From assembly GCA_905221605.1 (NCBI GenBank), contig CAJNDS010000186.1:101001-165000 (forward strand): a stretch of DNA of 64,000 bases, read 5' to 3'. Under the pieces are notes generated by a model. The model saw only the letters and a list, made by a program, of their open reading frames with translations. It ran no database searches and was not told where the DNA came from. Each line of letters begins with the position of its first letter. The first letter of the stretch is position 1. Position numbers and translations under genes: made by a program. The DNA is from Symbiodinium natans. Taxonomy: Eukaryota; Sar; Dinophyceae; Suessiales; Symbiodiniaceae. Shown in pieces: positions 21,357 to 31,986 of the stretch.

Positions 21357-21415
21357 GATTGGTATCCCTCCGGCTGTCCAGTCTTCTGCAAGATGTCAGA
21401 GATGTGCCATGGCCC
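21357..21415 (+). CDS. Exon candidate, B-type CPVFC module
   Basis: Acceptor CACCAG, DWYPSGCPVFCKMSEMCHG. A GC donor at 21416 gives phase 2, matching 22086; GTAGGAG at 21421 is the alternative. Confidence 0.65.
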
Positions 21416-21476
21416 GCATTGTAGGAGATAGAGAAGAACTACTGTGTGCCCCAAAAACTTGGTAGCCCAGTGGTAC

Positions 21477-21632
21477 ACCCTAAACCCTAAACCCTAAACC
21501 CTAAACCCTAAACCCCAAACCCTAAACCCTAAACCCTAAACCCTAAACCCTAAACCCTGAACCCTAAACCCTAAACCCTAAACCCTAAAACCTAAACCCT
21601 AAACCCTAAACCCTAAACCCTAACCCCTAAAC
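21477..21632. repeat. CCCTAAA telomere-like array
   Basis: About 22 units with a few substitutions. Confidence 0.95.
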
Positions 21633-21726
21633 CCATACCCTTTTTTTGGGTCTGGGTTCCCTTATAAAAAGGACCTAGCCAAAAAAAGGGTGCCCTTGTC
21701 ATGATACGGTCACTGGGCTACCAAGA

Positions 21727-21856
21727 AAAGATACAAGATGATAGTCCCTTTCTTGCCCTTATAAGGAAGCATATTTTGTTATTGATATATATGTGTATAT
21801 TTTATTGTTATTTTTTGGGGGGGGGGGGGGGGGTTCTTGAGCAAACAGTAAATAGT
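21727..21856. repeat. MITE-like element, family M4 copy, next to an M5 relic
   Basis: Interior GATAGTCCCTTTCTTGCCC and right end GGTTCTTGAGCAAACAGTA match family M4. The adjacent 21640-21727 (CCAAAAAAAGGGTGCCC ... CACTGGGCTACCAAG) resembles M5. Confidence 0.5.
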
Positions 21857-22085
21857 GATTGAACGATAATCGTGGCTTGCAAGCACCTTGCAAACCAGAG
21901 CCTCCGAAGGAGGATGACTCCTCCCCAGAGTACTTCCTAGTAGTATTCCCTCATAGTCCCTGTAGGATTGAACTATAAAATGTCCAAAGCCCTAAACCCT
22001 AAACCCTAAACCCTAAGCCCTAATCATTTAGTCTGCTATGTTCGGCCCGAAGCCCTTTCAACCAGCAGTGTCTTGCCCACGGCAG

Positions 22086-22136
22086 GTACTGCTCCAACGT
22101 GACCTTCGACGCAACCGGCATGATGCAGCCCAGACT
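22086..22136 (+). CDS. Exon candidate, YC..FDATG module
   Basis: Acceptor GGCAG then G|TAC: YCSNVTFDATGMMQPR plus two bases; donor GTTTAGGG. Homologous to 828. Phase 2 both ends. Confidence 0.65.
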
Positions 22137-22409
22137 GTTTAGGGTTTAGGGTTTAGGGTTTAGGGTTTAGGGTTTATGCAAGACATCGTGCACATCCGAT
22201 GATCCAGAAGCACTCGACTTGTGGAAGCCGCTACGGTAGCCGCGACCGCCACCGCCTTTCGCCGTGATGTATATATCCGTGAGAAGATTCACTGAAGCCC
22301 TAAGCCCTAAACCCGAAACCCGAAACCCTAAACCCCAAACCCCAAACCCTAAACCCTAAACCCTAAACCTGCTGTGCACGATTGCCTCACGCACTACACG
22401 GACGAGGAG

Positions 22410-22480
22410 GTGCGGCAGTTGGAGCAGCTGCATCTTCCAGGCCCTCTCGCTGTGGACACACGCCGCTGACGGCCACGAGG
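22410..22480 (+). CDS. Exon candidate, CGSWSSC module
   Basis: Acceptor GAGGAG then G|TGC: CGSWSSCIFQALSLWTHAAD then GHE and one base; donor GTTTAGGG. Phase 2 in matches 22086. An overlapping frame (see rejected) lacks an acceptor. Confidence 0.65.
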
Positions 22481-22897
22481 GTTTAGGGTTTAGGGTTTAG
22501 GGTTTGATTAAACCCTAAGCCCAAGACTCCCTGAAAACAACATTGTTATGTGTGGGGTATGGATGCTGGCAAGTGGAAAACTTCGTTATGCTTCTGTTAA
22601 CTTACGCTGTTCTTGAGACATAGTTTGGGTCCATGGGGTTTAAAGGGCCTCAAGCCCTAAACCAGACTGGGGGGGTTCGATGTGCTGGTTTGGGAGCTCC
22701 TGGGATTCAGATGACCACAGCATCGCGGATGTAGGGTTCGGGGTTTAGGGTTCTAGGGTTTAGGGTTTAGGGTCTAGGGTTTGGGGTTTAGGATGTAGGG
22801 TTTAGGGTTGTAGATGCTTCTGGTGCTTTTGGTTTCTGCTTCGGGCGCTGTAGGACTGAGGGCCTGGGGGGGCTGATCATGGTTGGGTGCTATTTGC

Positions 22898-23013
22898 TAC
22901 TACTTGCTTAAGAACCTGTAACAATAGAACAATAGTCCCTTTTTTTCTCTTTTCAGGAAGAATCTTGCATTTTTTTGGTGTGGGGGGGGGACGGGTTCTT
23001 CAGCAGGCAGTAG
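22898..23013. repeat. MITE-like element, family M4
   Basis: Left CTACTACTTGCTTAAGAACC, right GGTTCTTCAGCAGGCAGTAG, inverted to each other. Confidence 0.65.
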
Positions 23014-23296
23014 TTTTTGGGGTTGATTTGGAGCTCACATCGCAGTTCATTCGGGCCACCATCCCTCTATGAACCGAGTATAGAGGCAACCAACCGCATG
23101 AAACATAAATACATCTGTATATATATATATATATACATTTCTTTTATTTGTTGTTTGTTTGTGTTGACATGTGTCTATGCATAAGGTTTGAGGTGAACTA
23201 TTTACTCATCACGAACCCCCCTACATCGGCTGAACCGCCCCCCAAGCGCCGAAACCAAGCCCCAGTTTAGTCCAGACAATGGGATGCTCCCCCTGA

Positions 23297-23422
23297 GGGT
23301 TTAGGGTTTAGGGTTTAGGGTTTAGGGTTTAGGGTTTAGGGTTTAGGGTAACAGTCCTTGATCGGGATGGTAGTAGGGGCTACTATAATCCCTACTGTTA
23401 GTATTCGGGGGGAACATCCCAA
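23297..23422. repeat. TTTAGGG array abutting a truncated M1 element
   Basis: Array 23297-23349 runs straight into the interior of an M1 element (AACAGTCCTTGATCGGGAT), whose right end GGGGGAACATCCCAA is intact and whose left end is missing. Confidence 0.65.
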
Positions 23423-23562
23423 TCCACCTAAAACATAGGACCCCTGAGCACTGAATGCCCAGATGCCTAAATCATCCCGGGTCCCTAGGAGGTGTTAGTG
23501 TAAGGGGCAACATCCCAGCCTACACCCCCCCAAGTTTCGAGCCCCAATGCTGCTCAGTCGAG

Positions 23563-23625
23563 GCAGTGGACGGATTACTGCGTGGACGGAGAGACTTGCC
23601 AAGTCTTAGCGAGCGGCGAGCGCAG
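23563..23625 (+). CDS. Exon candidate, YCVDGETC module
   Basis: Acceptor CGAG then G|CAG: QWTDYCVDGETCQVLASGER plus two bases; donor GTTCAAA. Lies just after another partial M1 right end (23488-23518). Confidence 0.55.
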
Positions 23626-23870
23626 GTTCAAAAGCCCCCGAGACCCGAAAATCTGAGCCCTAAAGACCCTGTAATTGGGTTCTGGAACTTAGAGGGTGCG
23701 AAGGCTTTACGGCTTTTGACCTAAACCCTGTAAGCCCCCCCCCATAGTACCCCATTGCTTTAGGGCCTTGGGTTTAGCGTTCACTTCAGGAGCCACATTA
23801 ATTAATGTCATTAAGCAAGTTAGAGCCCTGAGTCCATTTCTTCGATTGAGACCGGCCCTTCGATGCTTAG

Positions 23871-23922
23871 GACAGCAACAACTGGATGTGCCCTGTCCAC
23901 TGCGACACCACGACCTCCAAGA
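23871..23922 (+). CDS. Exon candidate, B-type CPVHC module
   Basis: Acceptor GCTTAG, DSNNWMCPVHCDTTTSKK; likely GC donor, exact end unsure. The following CCCTAAA array begins within 30 bp. Confidence 0.65.
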
Positions 23923-23953
23923 AGCCGCGACTCTCAGAGATCCAGGGCTCCAG

Positions 23954-24067
23954 TAAACCCTAAACCCTAAACCCTAAACCCTAAACCCTAAACCCTAAAC
24001 CCTAAACCCTAAACCCTAAACCCTAAACCCTAAACCCTAAACCCTAAACCCTAAACCCTAAACCCTA
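23954..24067. repeat. CCCTAAA telomere-like array
   Basis: About 16 perfect units, ending exactly at an intact M1 element. Confidence 0.97.
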
Positions 24068-24069
24068 AC

Positions 24070-24181
24070 TTGGGATGTTCCCCCTTATACTAGCAGTCTA
24101 CTAACCGTCCGTAATAGGGATATTAGTAGGGGGTACTATGATCCCTATTCAGGACTGTTAGTATAAGGGGGCACATCCCAA
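24070..24181. repeat. MITE-like element, family M1, intact copy
   Basis: 112 bp with near-perfect inverted ends of about 28 bp: TTGGGATGTTCCCCCTTATA ... TATAAGGGGGCACATCCCAA. Confidence 0.8.
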
Positions 24182-24269
24182 TCCTGAACCCTTGGAGCTT
24201 TATGGGTTAGGGAGAGAGCTAAACCCTAAGCTCTAATGTAGCACCTGCTTCATAGTGTCCCCCCCCGAG

Positions 24270-24310
24270 CAGTCGAAGCAGGTCGTTGCTTTCTTTCACC
24301 GGTGCACGGG
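24270..24310 (+). CDS. Possible exon
   Basis: Island between poly-C and a TTTAGGG array; reads QSKQVVAFFHRCTG in one frame. Weak. Confidence 0.25.
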
Positions 24311-24673
24311 TTTAGGGTTTAGGGTTTAGGGCTTGTTTATATGAGTTGATTTTGAAGGCTTGGTGCACGACATGTTCTTACGACACCCAAACGATTTGAC
24401 TTCATTGCGCCATGGACCCCCAAGCAGTCGCAGGGTCCTGAATAACCTGGCCAACTTGACTTTATTGTTTATGCGCGTCCAACAGTGAACCCTAAACCCG
24501 CCTAAACCCTTGGGGTTTAGGGTTTAGGGCTGGGGTTTAGGGTTTAGGGCTGGAGTTTAGGGTTTAGGGTTCAGGGCTGGGGTTAAGGGTTTCGGTTGCA
24601 GGCCTTTTTCGGGGTGTGCGCTTCAGAAAGCTCACCACTGACGCTGAAGACACCTCAGAAGCCCAAAGGCCCG

Positions 24674-24925
24674 AAGCCCTAAACCCTAAACCCTAAGCCC
24701 TAAACCCTAAACCCTAAACCCTAAACCCTAAACCCTAAACCCTAGACCCTAGACCCTAGACCCTAGACCCTAAACCCTAAACCCTAAACCCTAGACCCTA
24801 GACCCTAAACCCTAAACCCTCAACCCTAAACCCTAAACCCCAACCCCTAAAACCCTAAACCCTAAACCCTAAACCCTAAACCCTAAACCCTAAACCCTAA
24901 ACCCTAAACCCTAAACCTAAACCCT
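24674..24925. repeat. Long CCCTAAA array with CCCTAGA block
   Basis: About 250 bp, including a sub-block of CCCTAGA heptamers (24742-24805), which suggests local amplification of a variant. Confidence 0.95.
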
Positions 24926-24971
24926 ACTCCCAAACCCGAAACCCCCTGCAACCGAGCCTGGCATTGCTCAG

Positions 24972-25044
24972 GTGCGGAACGCCCGGCTCGTACGACGAGC
25001 ATTGCGTGGCGATCTCGGAGTCCTGTCCATTGCGCCTCTGCTTC
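24972..25044 (+). CDS. Exon candidate, C+B module
   Basis: Acceptor GCTCAG then G|TGC: CGTPGSYDEHCVAISESCPL then RLCF; donor GTGGGT. Phase 2 in, 0 out. Confidence 0.7.
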
Positions 25045-25390
25045 GTGGGTTTTTTTGCCGGGAGTTTGGGGTTTAGTTTGCTGAGGGTTTGGGGTTTGAC
25101 GAGCTTTCCTCCCTAGGCCCTAAACGCTAAACCCTAAACCCTAAAGCCGTTCAACAGAAGGGCATCCCTTTGATTCGCTAGTTTTAGGTTGAGCTAGACG
25201 GTCAAGGGGCTTGGTTGAACATGAGCTGGGGTCTTGGGTTTAGGGTTTTAGGGTTTAGGGTTTAGGGTTTAATTGTTTAGGGCTTAGGTTCAGGGCTTAG
25301 GGTTTAAGGTTTAAGGTTTAAGTTTTAGGGTTTATAGAGCTTCGGGCTACAGGTTTTTCGGGCTGCGCAGTCTGCAGGGTTGAGGGCGAG

Positions 25391-25417
25391 GTTGCGACTC
25401 GACATCGATGTGTTTTG
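25391..25417 (+). CDS. Possible short exon, CDSTSMC
   Basis: Acceptor GGCGAG, two bases, CDSTSMCF, one base; donor GTTCAGGG. A-like spacing of cysteines. Confidence 0.4.
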
Positions 25418-26059
25418 GTTCAGGGTCTGGGGTTCCCGCAAAAAGTGATGAGCTTTACATCTCCAACCCCCTCCCACCCACCCCCAAACAGAAAAAGGCC
25501 ACCCACCTCTCCACTCCCCCATGCTCTCCCCGACCCCAAACCCCTAGAGCCCTGAACTTCGAAACCCCAGCACGGTCCTCAGCCCCCTATCCCCTATCCC
25601 CTAAACCCTAAACCCTAAACCCTACACCCTAAACCCTAAACCTTAAGCCCGAAACTGCAAGAAACCCCAAGATGCCCCCAGACCCCAAAAGACCCCAAGA
25701 CCCCAGCACTTGATCTTGGACGAGGACTTTCTCCAATGTGCCCCTTAGACTCCTTTGTATTGGCCCCGTTTTCATTTGGTCCTTCCGACAGCCCCAAACC
25801 CTAAACCCTAAACCCTAAACCCTAAACCCTAAACCCTAAACCCTAAACCCTCCCCTTCACCTGAAACTGTCCAACATCTGCCAGCCCAGAACCAAAAACC
25901 CCCAGACCGCATTAAAGCCCTTTCGGCCCTCGAGGCCCCTTCTACCGACCCCCTTTTGAATCTTTGAACCCTAAGCCCTAAACCCGAAACCCTAAACCCC
26001 AAACCCTAAACCCTAAACCCTAAACCCTTGAGGCCTCCTAAACCCTCAAAAGCCTTCAG

Positions 26060-26123
26060 GAGCTGCACTTCAGAGCAGCAATACTGCTGGGTGGATGCTT
26101 GGCCACCAACCAGTCAGGGGGGG
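26060..26123 (+). CDS. Exon candidate, B-type YCWVD module
   Basis: Acceptor TTCAG then G|AGC: SCTSEQQYCWVDAWPPTSQ then G; donor GTTTAGGG. NQS-like region. Phase 0 exit matches 27584. Confidence 0.65.
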
Positions 26124-27583
26124 GTTTAGGGTTTAGGGGCCCTTTGGCTAGTTTATGTTTTCCCATTTCGGGGAAGGGGGGGAGGGGGGTTCGGCGGTTT
26201 GGGGGGAGGGTTTGGGGGGAGGGTTTGGGGGAGGTTTGGGTTCCGGATGATCAACAAGAGGCATTGGAGGTCGTGTTGATGATCATGAGATTTTCATGTG
26301 GGTTTCCATATGTCCGAATCGAACGTCCGCAAGCTACGTTCACGGGCTAACGCCCTCGCGAACATTATGCCTCGCCCTTCATGCTGCATGGCTGTTGTGC
26401 ATCTGGTGTATCTGACTCATCGCATGGTACGCCTGCTACTTGTTGATTTGGCGCAACACCAAAGCAGTCCTGTGTGTTTGCGACACGTGGGGCATCGTCA
26501 ACTACACAGCCGATTGTAGGCATTGCTACATGGCTGTGGTGTCTACGCTTGCTTCATCTACAGATGCTGTGCCGACACGTGGTTGTGCATGACAACAATG
26601 TACAACGAGATGATGAAGTTGCCAGGTGATAAATGTGAGTGCAAATAGCGCATACGCGGCACAAACGCATATCCATTTAGAGGGCGCTCTTGTTCAGTGC
26701 GTCGTTTAGCAACAAACGGCCTCAAGCTTAACATTTTCAGCATGATCTCTGTGGAGGTCAGGCAATCTACCGAAACTTTCGACTATGAACCGGCCATCTA
26801 GAATCTCTCGGTTCCACAGCGTTTTCAAATTGAGAACCGGGGCTCAGCAGGAGATGGTGTGTGCGTTGTTGAGATAGATTGGGACTTAGGGGTTTTTAAG
26901 GGGTTTTTTCAGGTTTTCAGGGGTTTTTAGGGTTTTTAAAGGGCTTTTTTTGGGCGGGTTCTTTAGGTTTTTTTAAGGGGCTTTTTAGGGGTTTTTGGGG
27001 TTTTTAAGGGGTTTTTACTTCAGGGGTTTAGGTTTTTAGGGGTTTAGGGCATAGGGTTTCATAGGCCCGTTCGATACTGAATATTTTCCCTAACCTAGCG
27101 ATGATGCGACATGAACAGGCAGGCCGGTTTGAGGCGTGGACATTTGATTTCTGCGACGTACCAATAGCGCCTGGCCGAAAGCACCCTTGACACGTATTTG
27201 AATTTCACACATTTTCAACTTGCAAGGTTCCAACCCTCAACCCGCCTGTCCTCTCAAGGTACATTGAATACATTCACTCAGCTTCCGTAGTAAAACTAGC
27301 TGACTAGCTTACAGTCGGATCACGCGCAGGGCTTTGGGTGGAAATTCTCTATACTTGACGCAAGAGCCCCTCCCCGTGCGGCCATGTGCTGCGCCAAATA
27401 GCCCCGAAGCCAGACTCATTAGTAACTGTTGTTAACGCCTCCATCCTACTCCCCAACCATGAAGCGAAATTGCGGAACTGCTGAACCCTACTTGGTGGTT
27501 CATGGTACTCATGAACCAATTCTACCTCTACTTATAGCCCAAAATACGGTCCTGAACTTCCAAGAAGTCAAAAGAAGCACCAG
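26124..27583 (+). other. 1.46-kb intron with a non-telomeric insert
   Basis: 26270-26870 and 27060-27560 are free of heptamers and AT/GC balanced, unlike other introns. 26885-27050 is T/G-rich (GGGGTTTTT). No coding match recognised; it may be a decayed mobile element. Confidence 0.45.
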
Positions 27584-27673
27584 GATGAGTATGATGCAAC
27601 TGGCATGTGGCTGTCCAGCTCGGAGACATGCTCCTCGCCACGATTTGCGGTGGATTTGGGGTCCACATGCCAG
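27584..27673 (+). CDS. Exon candidate, YDATG...ETC (C-type)
   Basis: Acceptor CACCAG, DEYDATGMWLSSSETCSSPR then FAVDLGSTCQ; donor GTACCC. Phase 0 both ends and in phase with both neighbours. The ATG inside is Met of the motif, not a start. Confidence 0.7.
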
Positions 27674-28503
27674 GTACCCTTAAGCCCCTGCAACCCTAAA
27701 CCCTAAACCCTTAACCCTTAACCCTTAGACCCTTGAGCCTAACATGGGGAGGTCCAGGGTCAGCCGTGCGGTTTCACTGTTGGGGGGTGTTTTTTCCCCC
27801 TAACATGAAGACACCCCTTTCAACATACTGGCCCAGTTTTGAACGTTTAGATTTGGTGGTTTGGGGTTTAGGGTTTGGGTTTAGCGGAGGTTTTGTTCAG
27901 TGCAGGTCTTTGCTTCTTTGGGGTATGGGGAAGTAAATGTACAATTCCAGAGGTGGTGAGTTGATTCTCATACAAGTAACTAAGCTTCACGATTGGGAGA
28001 TGCCACCCACACGCAAAACAAACATGTCAAAAGTTGTCATTATGCCCGCATAGGCATAGTACGCACCATGTTTCAGATCACGACACGGACATTTGTTGCT
28101 TTTAGGCTTTGGCATAACCTTCCCCCAGCGTTCCGTGTCAGGCATCGTGGAAGGCTTTGAAATCGTACGCGTGCAACTGTGTCGCACGCACGAACCGCGT
28201 GAAGTGCAAAACTGGGTCCGGTGATGACTGTTGTCCAGCATCGTCGTCCTTCTGCGTGACCGCGTAAGGCCACAAGGCGTCTGCCTCATTGACAAATCCC
28301 CCCCAATCCTACGCTGATTGCAACATCCAAGAATGAGGTGGTGAGTAGTTACCACAAGTTCAGAAACCCAAACCCGAACCTCTGAACAAAGAAACGTAAG
28401 CAGGTACTCCTTGTTTTAAGTGGCTTTGGGGTTTCGGGAACTTCGGATCTCGGGTTTTGGGGAAGCTGTGGCCCAACAATGGCCAGGTGTGGCCGTGGGC
28501 CAG

Positions 28504-28593
28504 GATTGCCCCTGCGGCAGCAACGCCGTGCAATGTGAGGATCCCTTCTTTGGCGGCTACAAGCCTGGTGCCCAGTGTATGCTGAAGGAAGGA
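28504..28593 (+). CDS. Exon candidate, full A module
   Basis: Acceptor GGCCAG, DCPCGSNAVQCEDPFFGGYK then PGAQCMLKEG. Best single statement of the A consensus. Ends at a GA or GC donor (28587 or 28593). Confidence 0.75.
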
Positions 28594-30730
28594 GCTAGAC
28601 CCCTAAAGCCCTAAACCCTAAACCCTAAACCCTAAACCCTAAACCACACTGGCCCTAAACCCCAAACCCTTGTGAGGGTATAGAGATCCTAGACCATGGT
28701 GTAGAGGTATAGACCTCTTGTGCGTGCGGGGTTTAGGGGTTGAGGCTTGAGTGTTTAATGAGGGTTTGATAGAGGGTTTGGGGGTTAAGGTTAAGGGTTT
28801 CGGATTTAGAGCCTTAGCACCTAGACCTTCTAGCCGCTTTGCCCCGTTACAACGCCAGGGCTGGTCTTGTCTTATGCTGCTCGAAGAAGTGGGGATTGAA
28901 GTTCAGCTTCAATGGTAGTTCACACCTATCAACATGAAGGGTTGCCACTTTAGTTGCTTGAAGGTGTCATAGGGGGAGTCATACGCCCTGCTCAGAGTCC
29001 TACTTAAGCCCTAAACCTTCAACCCTGAACCCTAACCTTATCAGAACTGACCTTACTCATCACTTTGTCATAGTGCGTAACATTTTTCATGTTTCAGGGT
29101 ACTTCAACTCAACAAGGAATATAAATCCAAGAATAGTACTATCCCAGCCATGAACTAGATCAGAGCCTTCCTGTAAACCCGAAACCCTACACCCTCTTTC
29201 CTAAAGCCTAAACCCTAAACCCTAAACCCTATCAGAGCTGGCCTTACTCATCAGACCCTTCATGTCATCATGTGCCCTTGTTCCGCTGGCATCGAGGTAT
29301 TGCACAGCAGCTCCTTGGCTGTTTGGATCGTGGGGAGTCGTGGTTTAGGGCTTGCTTTCGGGGTTTAGGGTTTAGGGTTTAGGGTTTAGGGTTTAGGGTT
29401 TAGGGTTTAGGGTTTAGGGCTACACCCGAAACCCTAAATCCTGAAACCTGGGCTGAGGGTGCAGGTCTTGGACGGTTGTTGGGCTTGTGGCTCATTGGCA
29501 TTCGGCTTAGGGTTCAGGAGTTCGAGATAGATTTCCGGGACATTTGCGAGTTGTCGTTTTGAAGGGCTTATGAGCAGAGGGCGTAGAATTGTAGGAGTTC
29601 GTTTCGGAGGCTCGAAGTGTCAAGCCTCGACAGGAGCCTCAGTAACAGCCAATATTGAACCCTTACAATGCCTGGATGCCTTTAGGGTTTAGTTTAGGGT
29701 TTAGGGTTTAGGGTTTCGGGTTTCGGGTTTAGGGTTTAGGGTTTAGGTTTACGTACCCAAAGTACAAGCTCCCAAACCTCCCTTGAAAGCAAATCGGCCT
29801 CTCTGTTGCGTTCCCTAGATTTTTTTTGGCCGTTGTGTGTACCCTCTATATCTAAATAATAATATGTACATATATGTATATATGTCTATCTGTCCCAAAA
29901 CCTTAAACCCTAAGCGCTAAGCCCTGAACCCTAAACCCCAAACCCTAAACCCTAAACTTTCAAAAACATCTGCGTATTATCATCGGATCCCAGTAAAGGG
30001 ACCATAGTTTGGAGAACCTCCCTTGTCATGAAAATTCTTGAACCAGTCCCTATAGCGAACTCCGGACTCGAAATCCCATGTTTAGGGTTTAGGGGTTTAG
30101 GGTTTAGAGTTTAGAGGGTTTAGAGGGTTGAGAGGGTTTAGAGGGTTTTCAGGGCTTAGAGGGCTTAGAGGGTTTTGAGGGTTTTGAGGGTTTTGAGGGT
30201 TTTGAAGGTTTAGGGGATGTCGTTGGGGGTTTAGGGCTTGGGGGTGTATGAGCCTCGAGAGCCCCCCGGTCCCCGCACCCAAAGCTTTCAAACCTGCACC
30301 CAAATCCTACACCCTAAACCCTAAACCCTAAACCCCAAACCCCAAACCCCAAACCCTAACCCCGACACCCATTTACAGGAGGAAGGGCTGCCGGGCCCAG
30401 CTTTGAAGGCTCATAGATAGTATCGTATCAAGGGGCTAGAGGAGGGACCCCAAAAAAAGGACCTTAGGGGTTATCTGGGGGCTACTTAGGTATATGGGGA
30501 CTAGGTAAGGTAACCAGCGTAACCAGCGTATAGGGGTTATTAGGAAACAAGATGAAGGGTCCCTTCTAGGTGTCCCTCCTTATACCCCTTACTAGTAGGG
30601 TTAGAGCAGGGTGTCTGTGCTTACAGCTACATACAACCCACCACTGAGCCTTCTAGCAAATGGTAGGGGTTTAGGTTTTTGGTTTAGGGTTTAGGGTTTA
30701 GGGTTTAGGGCTACATCCCTGGAGCTTCAG
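28594..30730 (+). other. Long intron-like stretch
   Basis: Telomere-like arrays at 29200-29230 (C strand), 29359-29420, 29680-29750, 30080-30130 (G strand) and 30310-30360 (C strand). A 24-bp direct repeat at 29039 and 29230. TTTTGAGGG-type repeats 30110-30210. A small RKGCRAQ frame at 30378 may be an exon. Confidence 0.4.
30429..30595. repeat. MITE-like element, family M6, copy 2
   Basis: Inverted ends CAAGGGGCTAGAGGAGGGAC and GTCCCTCCTTATACCCCTTA; internal 10-bp tandem GTAACCAGC. Confidence 0.6.
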
Positions 30731-30816
30731 GAGTTTTGGGGCTGTCCGCTTTACTGTGACCCCATCACCGAGAAGACCTGCTACCCGGTGGCTTTTACGG
30801 AAGACGGACGCTCGGC
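30731..30816 (+). CDS. Exon candidate, B-type CPLYC module
   Basis: Acceptor CTTCAG, EFWGCPLYCDPITEKTCYPV then AFTEDGRSA. The 3' end is uncertain because an inverted-repeat element with long flanking duplications begins at once. Confidence 0.7.
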
Positions 30817-30836
30817 TTGGGCTGAGTCCGGGCTAC

Positions 30837-30975
30837 TTGGAGGTTCAGGGCACTTAATCACCAACTATAACTGTACCACTTGCCCACTTACGAGCCCCTT
30901 AAGTGCCCTAAATGTGGCTATACTGTGGGTTATAGGTACTGTTATAACTAGTTCCTAAGTGCCCTGAACCTCCAA
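30837..30975. repeat. MITE-like element, family M2, with perfect 20-bp inverted ends
   Basis: Ends TTGGAGGTTCAGGGCACTTA and its exact reverse complement. Flanked by 20-bp direct repeats (30817-30836, 30976-30995; 18 of 20 identical), read as a target duplication at an exon edge. Confidence 0.8.
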
Positions 30976-31049
30976 GTGGGCTTAGTCCGGGCTACCGGCC
31001 TTGGGATGGGGATACTCCGCCTGAAACTAGCATCTCCTGAATATGGAAC

Positions 31050-31112
31050 GAAGTACCCCCTATGATAATCCCTATGAAGGACTGTTAGTATAGGGGGGGG
31101 GGAACATCCCAA
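31050..31112. repeat. Partial family M1 element
   Basis: Right half only: CTGTTAGTATAGG...GGAACATCCCAA. Confidence 0.6.
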
Positions 31113-31404
31113 GTCTAGGGCATACAGGCTTTAGGCTTTATGAAGTGTTAGGAATTTTGGTGGGGCGTTAGGGTTTCGAGGGCTTTTAGGGCTTGAGGTT
31201 CTTTTTTTCTTCCGGTTTTAGGGGGTTGAGCCTTAGGGCCTTAGGGCTTCGAAGGTTTGCGGGTTTAGGGTTTCGGGTTTTTAGGGCTTTGGGCCTGGGA
31301 GGTCGGACCTGGGTCAAGAAAACCCCATTGTGCCTAGCATTAAGTCACGGTTAGGGTGCACCCCAAGGCCTGAACCACAGCGATTGTTTTTTTTTGCTGC
31401 CCAG

Positions 31405-31463
31405 CCGTCAGTTTGTGGCGGCCAGCTTGGATCTCAAGATGCCGCTCTCCTTCTCCTCCCCCT
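31405..31463 (+). CDS. Exon candidate, cysteine-free segment
   Basis: Acceptor GCCCAG then RQFVAASLDLKMPLSFSSP plus one base; canonical GTAAGC donor. Composition like 18918. Confidence 0.5.
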
Positions 31464-31789
31464 GTAAGCCCCAAACCCTCAGACCCTTCAAACCGGTTCA
31501 AACCCCTAAACCCTAAACCCCAGGGTTAAGGGTCTAGGGTTTAGGGTTTCCCCGTAAACCCTCTAGGTTAAACTCCAAACCCCAACGCCGCCAAGCCCCA
31601 ACCTTAGCTGGGCCCGGGTCCAGACCCGGGCTGCTTTTTGTCAATATGTCTTAGCTGATTGGGGCATTGGGGCTTAGGCCTCGAAACCCTTCTTGCTGGA
31701 ACTCTGAATCCTTAGACCCTGAACCCTGAAAACCCTCACCATTGCTCCTGGGCACTTCATAAGGTTCGGGGTTTATCGCCCTAAATCCT

Positions 31790-31893
31790 AAACCCTGAAC
31801 CCTGAACCCTAAAACCCTAAACCCTAAACCCTAAAAACCCTGAACCCTAAAGCCCTAAACCCTAAACCCTGAACCCTAAACCCTAAACCCTAA
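31790..31893. repeat. CCCTAAA/CCCTGAA array
   Basis: Degenerate array upstream of the exon at 31935. Confidence 0.9.
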
Positions 31894-31934
31894 GCTTTGG
31901 AAGCTGGACTGTCTGCATGGCCAAAGGAGTGCAG

Positions 31935-31986
31935 GATTGGAACGCCCCCATCAAGGAGAGCTGCCAGAACATCACCCAGCCGCCCG
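31935..31986 (+). CDS. Exon candidate, C-type DWN...ESC
   Basis: Acceptor GTGCAG, DWNAPIKESCQNITQPP plus one base; donor GTTCATG. Sequon NIT. Followed by TTTAGGG array 32017-32095. Confidence 0.7.

Noticed and set aside
22371-22466. Frame AVHDCLTHYTDEEVRQLEQL ending in TGA
   Set aside because: Protein-like, but there is no AG acceptor before it. The overlapping frame from 22410 has an acceptor, correct phase, a GTTTAGGG donor and module cysteines.
27987-28355. 122 aa minus-strand frame
   Set aside because: No motif, no splice context, and it lies in the intron before the A exon at 28504; likely chance.
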